From IMG/VR virus record IMGVR_UViG_3300043395_003969, positions 1 through 24,582 of that record: DNA of 24,582 nt. One strand, written 5' to 3'. Below are positions 22,812 to 24,582 of the stretch, one piece after another (position 1 is the first letter of the stretch; each line of letters starts with the position of its first letter). The translations under genes and the position numbers were made by a program. The DNA comes from a virus. The notes beneath the pieces were generated by a model. The model searched no databases. It was given only the letters and a program-made list of their open reading frames with translations, and was not told the DNA's origin.

Positions 22812-23717
22812 TCACGCCGGAACCGGCTCGCCCCGTGCAGCCTCAATGCGCACTTTCTTGAGCCATTGCTGACCCTCATCGGCCAGATAGGGGGCTGGAT
22901 TCCGGCAAGCCTTCGCAAAATAGGCGGCCGGGCGCGGTTTGGTTCTGGCAATTTCGATCAGTCCGAGCAGCGCGTCCCGTGTCTTTTCCGCATGAATCCC
23001 CAATTTCGGTCCCAGACCGTGACCCTTCCACCAGTGATACACGAACTCTTCGCGGTCAACGGCCCTTTTGAGCCCCCAGAGTTCCGCGGGCATCGCGGGA
23101 AGGCTGGCAAGCTGAGACTTTGGTTCCTGAGCTTGTGGTTCACTCGAAATGATTGAAGAAGATTCATTCATTCCTTCATTCAGACTTTCAACGCAAGTGG
23201 ACAAGGTGGACTGCGGTGGACAGTCGGTGGACTGCGGTGGACACGGAGTGGACACGGAGTGGACAGCGGGTGGACAAGAAGTGGACACGGAGTGGACAGA
23301 CTTAAACTCAGGAATGGCAACGGGTTGCTCGATCGAATCGAACCAGTCTCGGAGGTTTTGTGTATTCATCCAGATTGAGTGCGTGGATACCGCCATCACG
23401 CCGCGCTGAACCCAAACCTGAAGCGCTTTGTGAAAACCAGAATGGTCGCATCGCAACCCGCGGACGCACTCGCAGTTCGCACGACACCAAGCCGCAGCTT
23501 CCCGGATCGTCAAATCGACCCGGCGGATACCGCCTTCCAGCACTACCTTGTCCGGGTGTGAGTCGAGCAGCAACACAATCGCCCGCTGAATTCTCGCAAC
23601 GTCCTTGGAACGCATCTGGGCATCAAGGATCTTTGTGTTGCGGCCCTTGCGAATCCGAGCCACTTCAGCGTCTACATCCGCGTCAATTTGTTCAATATCA
23701 AGAGACAACTGAGACAT
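22812..23717 (-). CDS. Replication initiation protein with internal origin repeats (301 aa)
   Basis: GGAGG lies seven bases before ATG 23717; the longer frame to 23816 crosses a hairpin and is rejected. The N-terminal ~130 residues contain a probable winged helix (RRVDLTIREAAAWCRANCEC to ALQVWVQRGVMAV). A Ser/Thr/Pro/Cys-rich linker follows, encoded by ten GTGGAC repeats. The C-terminal ~100 residues (LPAMPAELWGLKRAVDREEF to YLADEGQQWLKKVRIEAAR) look like a helical helicase- or DnaA-contact domain. Position before dnaB, domain layout and iterons within the linker all match a lambda O-like initiator that binds its own gene. I cannot name a specific family. Confidence 0.78.
   Translation of the reverse strand: MSQLSLDIEQIDADVDAEVARIRKGRNTKILDAQMRSKDVARIQRAIVLLLDSHPDKVVLEGGIRRVDLTIREAAAWCRANCECVRGLRCDHSGFHKALQVWVQRGVMAVSTHSIWMNTQNLRDWFDSIEQPVAIPEFKSVHSVSTSCPPAVHSVSTPCPPQSTDCPPQSTLSTCVESLNEGMNESSSIISSEPQAQEPKSQLASLPAMPAELWGLKRAVDREEFVYHWWKGHGLGPKLGIHAEKTRDALLGLIEIARTKPRPAAYFAKACRNPAPYLADEGQQWLKKVRIEAARGEPVPA
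23197..23297. repeat. Ten phased GTGGAC iterons: candidate replication origin
   Basis: GTGGAC starts at 23197, 23206, 23216, 23227, 23237, 23248, 23259, 23270, 23281 and 23292, at spacings of 9, 10, 11, 10 and then five times 11 bases. This is close to one helical turn, so all copies face the same side of the DNA. The spacing is not a multiple of three, so protein repeats do not explain it. An AT-rich stretch (23151-23190, 27 of 40 bases A or T, with ATTC repeats) adjoins on the left, as an unwinding element would. Confidence 0.75.
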
Positions 23718-23736
23718 GAGCGAACCTCCGTGCCGT

Positions 23737-23794
23737 AAAACACGTCGAGCCTGGGCAGAGAACCGTAACTTCCCCACCCAGGCTCTTGACGTGT
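23737..23794 (-). terminator. Terminator-like hairpin in the leader of the initiator gene (possible attenuator)
   Basis: On the minus strand ACACGTC-AA-GAGCCTGGG (23794-23777) pairs with CCCAGGCTC-GACGTGT (23755-23740), a 16-bp stem with a two-base bulge, followed by TTTA. It ends about 20 bases before the initiator's start codon. Such a terminator just before a replication gene could set initiator level, but the U-run is short. Confidence 0.5.
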
Positions 23795-23885
23795 CGCCCT
23801 TGCGGGCAGAACACATTTGGACGTTCGTCGTGCTGGTTACGGCAGCGATCGGCGAACGGTATTCGATTGTCGGACCGCTTTCAAC

Positions 23886-24086
23886 TCACCCGGCGGCCTG
23901 TCCCATCAGCCACTTACCGACAAGGTTGCCGATCCGTGTCGAACTCGCTGTAGGCAACTTCGACGAACGCCTACCGTCGCGATAGACGCTCCATGTTCCA
24001 GAAAAACCACGCACCAATCCCACGCGGATCGTTGTCCCATCAGTTCCCTTCAGGCTGATCCGCACGTCAGTCTTCGGTCGTCCCAT
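23886..24086 (-). CDS. Small basic hypothetical protein (66 aa)
   Basis: AGG lies eight bases before ATG 24086; a GTG at 24095 is in frame. The protein is basic (MGRPKTDVRISLKGTDGTTIR at the start), with predicted strands followed by a C-terminal helix (STRIGNLVGKWLMGQAAG). This could be a small nucleic-acid-binding protein. It is the first gene of the minus-strand replication module, 168 bases before the initiator. Its RBS and start codon lie within one arm of a long inverted repeat. Function unknown. Confidence 0.65.
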   Translation of the reverse strand: MGRPKTDVRISLKGTDGTTIRVGLVRGFSGTWSVYRDGRRSSKLPTASSTRIGNLVGKWLMGQAAG

Positions 24087-24153
24087 TTCTTGCACCTGCC
24101 TTTCGGTAGATGCTTTATCGGCATCGCGAATGCACGAAGTGCAAGAAAATGGG
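24082..24153 (-). promoter_or_regulatory. Inverted repeat enclosing RBS and start of the 66-aa gene
   Basis: On the minus strand CCCATTTTCTTGCAC (24153-24139) is complementary to GTGCAAGAAATGGG (24095-24082) with one bulged base. The downstream arm contains the GTG and ATG starts. An inner hairpin GCAT-TCGCG-ATGC lies in the loop. In the mRNA the start codon would be buried unless the hairpin is opened. Confidence 0.55.
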
Positions 24154-24163
24154 CGCGGTACAC

Positions 24164-24176
24164 TTAACTGTTAGAT
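24164..24176 (+). other. Array-end recombination-core-like site, right copy
   Basis: TTAACTGTTAGAT. GTTAGAT (24170-24176) is the exact complement of ATCTAAC (24473-24479) at the far end of the same cassette. The preceding TTAACT is shared with the left copy at 20187-20199, in the opposite orientation. Confidence 0.55.
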
Positions 24177-24518
24177 TGCTGGCATCACTACATCTTCAGG
24201 AACTTCGACGCTCCACCCTGTCTCGCGAAACCACGCCAAGCGCTTGGCTACATTGCGTCCGTACTCATTGCCGTCCCCTGGCACGAAAAAGTCATCGCAA
24301 TCAACAACCACTGATCCGTCAATACTCCACGTCACTTGCTCAACCACTTGATTGCCGTCGGTCCCATCGCAACGCGAGAGCCATTCACCAATGACCGGAA
24401 CGCGGACAAACGGTACGTCTCGCTCCACCCAGAAATACCATTCGGAAGAAAAGACGCCGACACAAAAACGCAATCTAACAAGTCGGTCAAGCCGAGTTGC
24501 GGATGACGCTGTTTCCAT
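24171..24518 (-). CDS. Cassette 3: hypothetical protein (115 aa), start inside the attC-like element
   Basis: ATG 24518 lies in the loop of the attC-like element with AAAGGA eight bases upstream; the element's arm and core are translated as SSATRLDRLVRLR, similar to SAARLEPLVGRR in cassette 2. The stop TAA is inside the ATCTAAC core (minus strand, 24176-24170). The protein is acidic, rich in Val, Asp and Trp, with WYFWVERDVPFVRVPVIGEW as a beta-like segment and GRNVAKRLAWFRETGW as a helix. Function unknown. A TTG start at 24473, just past the core, would give 100 residues. Confidence 0.65.
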   Translation of the reverse strand: METASSATRLDRLVRLRFCVGVFSSEWYFWVERDVPFVRVPVIGEWLSRCDGTDGNQVVEQVTWSIDGSVVVDCDDFFVPGDGNEYGRNVAKRLAWFRETGWSVEVPEDVVMPAI

Positions 24519-24562
24519 AATCAAAATCCTTTGGCCGCAACCGGCTTACCTTGTCGTTATGC
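24473..24562 (+). repeat. attC-like element 3 (90 nt)
   Basis: Bounded by ATCTAAC (24473-24479) and GTTATGC (24556-24562). The arms GGT-C-AAGCCG-A-GTTGCGG and CCGCAACCGGCTTACC pair over 16 bp, leaving C and A unpaired on the 5' plus-strand arm; on the opposite strand these are G and T, the extrahelical bases expected in integron attC sites. TAACAAGTCGGTCAAGCCGA closely resembles known attC left ends. Its strand is opposite to the adjoining gene. Confidence 0.78.
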
Positions 24563-24582
24563 GGCTGCTTCAACGCCGCCCA
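24557..24582 (-). CDS. 3' end of a further cassette gene (runs off right edge)
   Basis: Only seven codons are visible on the minus strand (GGVEAAA), ending in a TAA inside the core GCATAAC (24562-24556). The stop within the core repeats the arrangement of cassettes 1 and 3, which is the only reason to call it. Nothing can be said about function. Confidence 0.3.

Noticed and set aside
23197-23297. CRISPR array or simple microsatellite
   Set aside because: Units are only six conserved bases at one-turn spacing with no unique spacers, and they lie inside a coding gene next to dnaB; origin iterons fit better.

Overview
The window looks like part of a tailed double-stranded DNA phage genome (free phage or prophage). 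The evidence is a packaging and head module (portal, large terminase, HK97-type major capsid, scaffold-like protein), dense ATGA-type gene overlaps, a phage replication module (DnaB-type helicase, initiator with internal iterons, ParB-like protein) and several small phage-type accessory genes. DNA is GC-rich by eye. I see no tRNA, rRNA, integrase, transposase or CRISPR. The host cannot be named from the sequence.

Layout. (1) 1-11209, minus strand: late module. In transcription order: scaffold-like protein, major capsid, decoration-like protein, intrinsic terminator, glycosyltransferase-like/Rossmann fusion, small coiled-coil protein (possible small terminase), large terminase, hypothetical, portal, two tiny genes, and a large protein that runs off the left edge. 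(2) 11210-11337: divergent control region. (3) 11338-14300, plus strand: tightly packed accessory operon with an HTH protein, a Gp37/Gp68 (DUF5131) protein, a SEC-C zinc protein and a beta-type DNA methyltransferase. (4) 14301-19491, plus strand: a zinc-ribbon protein, an AAA+ clamp-loader-like ATPase, a DUF932 protein and small unknowns. These are separated by unusually structured intergenic DNA: a duplicated two-hairpin element, repeated CCTACCA motifs, and a leader with mutually exclusive helices. (5) 19493-20199: two small gene cassettes bounded by 92-nt attC-like elements, closed on the right by two terminators. (6) 20351-24086, minus strand: replication module of a small basic protein, an initiator with ten phased GTGGAC repeats inside the gene, DnaB helicase and ParB-like protein. 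(7) 24164-24582: a second attC-like cassette array, continuing off the right edge.

The most unusual thing is the pair of integron-like cassette arrays around the replication module. In all three complete cassettes the 5' core (GTTRRRY) is the exact reverse complement of the 3' core (RYYYAAC), which is the diagnostic signature of integron cassettes. The elements fold into long hairpins with attC-like extrahelical bases. However, the cassette genes run opposite to the polarity those bases predict. In two cassettes the ribosome binding site and start codon lie inside the element's loop, so the element also encodes the N-terminus of the next protein. The second strongest signal is a probable replication origin made of iterons within the initiator gene, next to an AT-rich tract.
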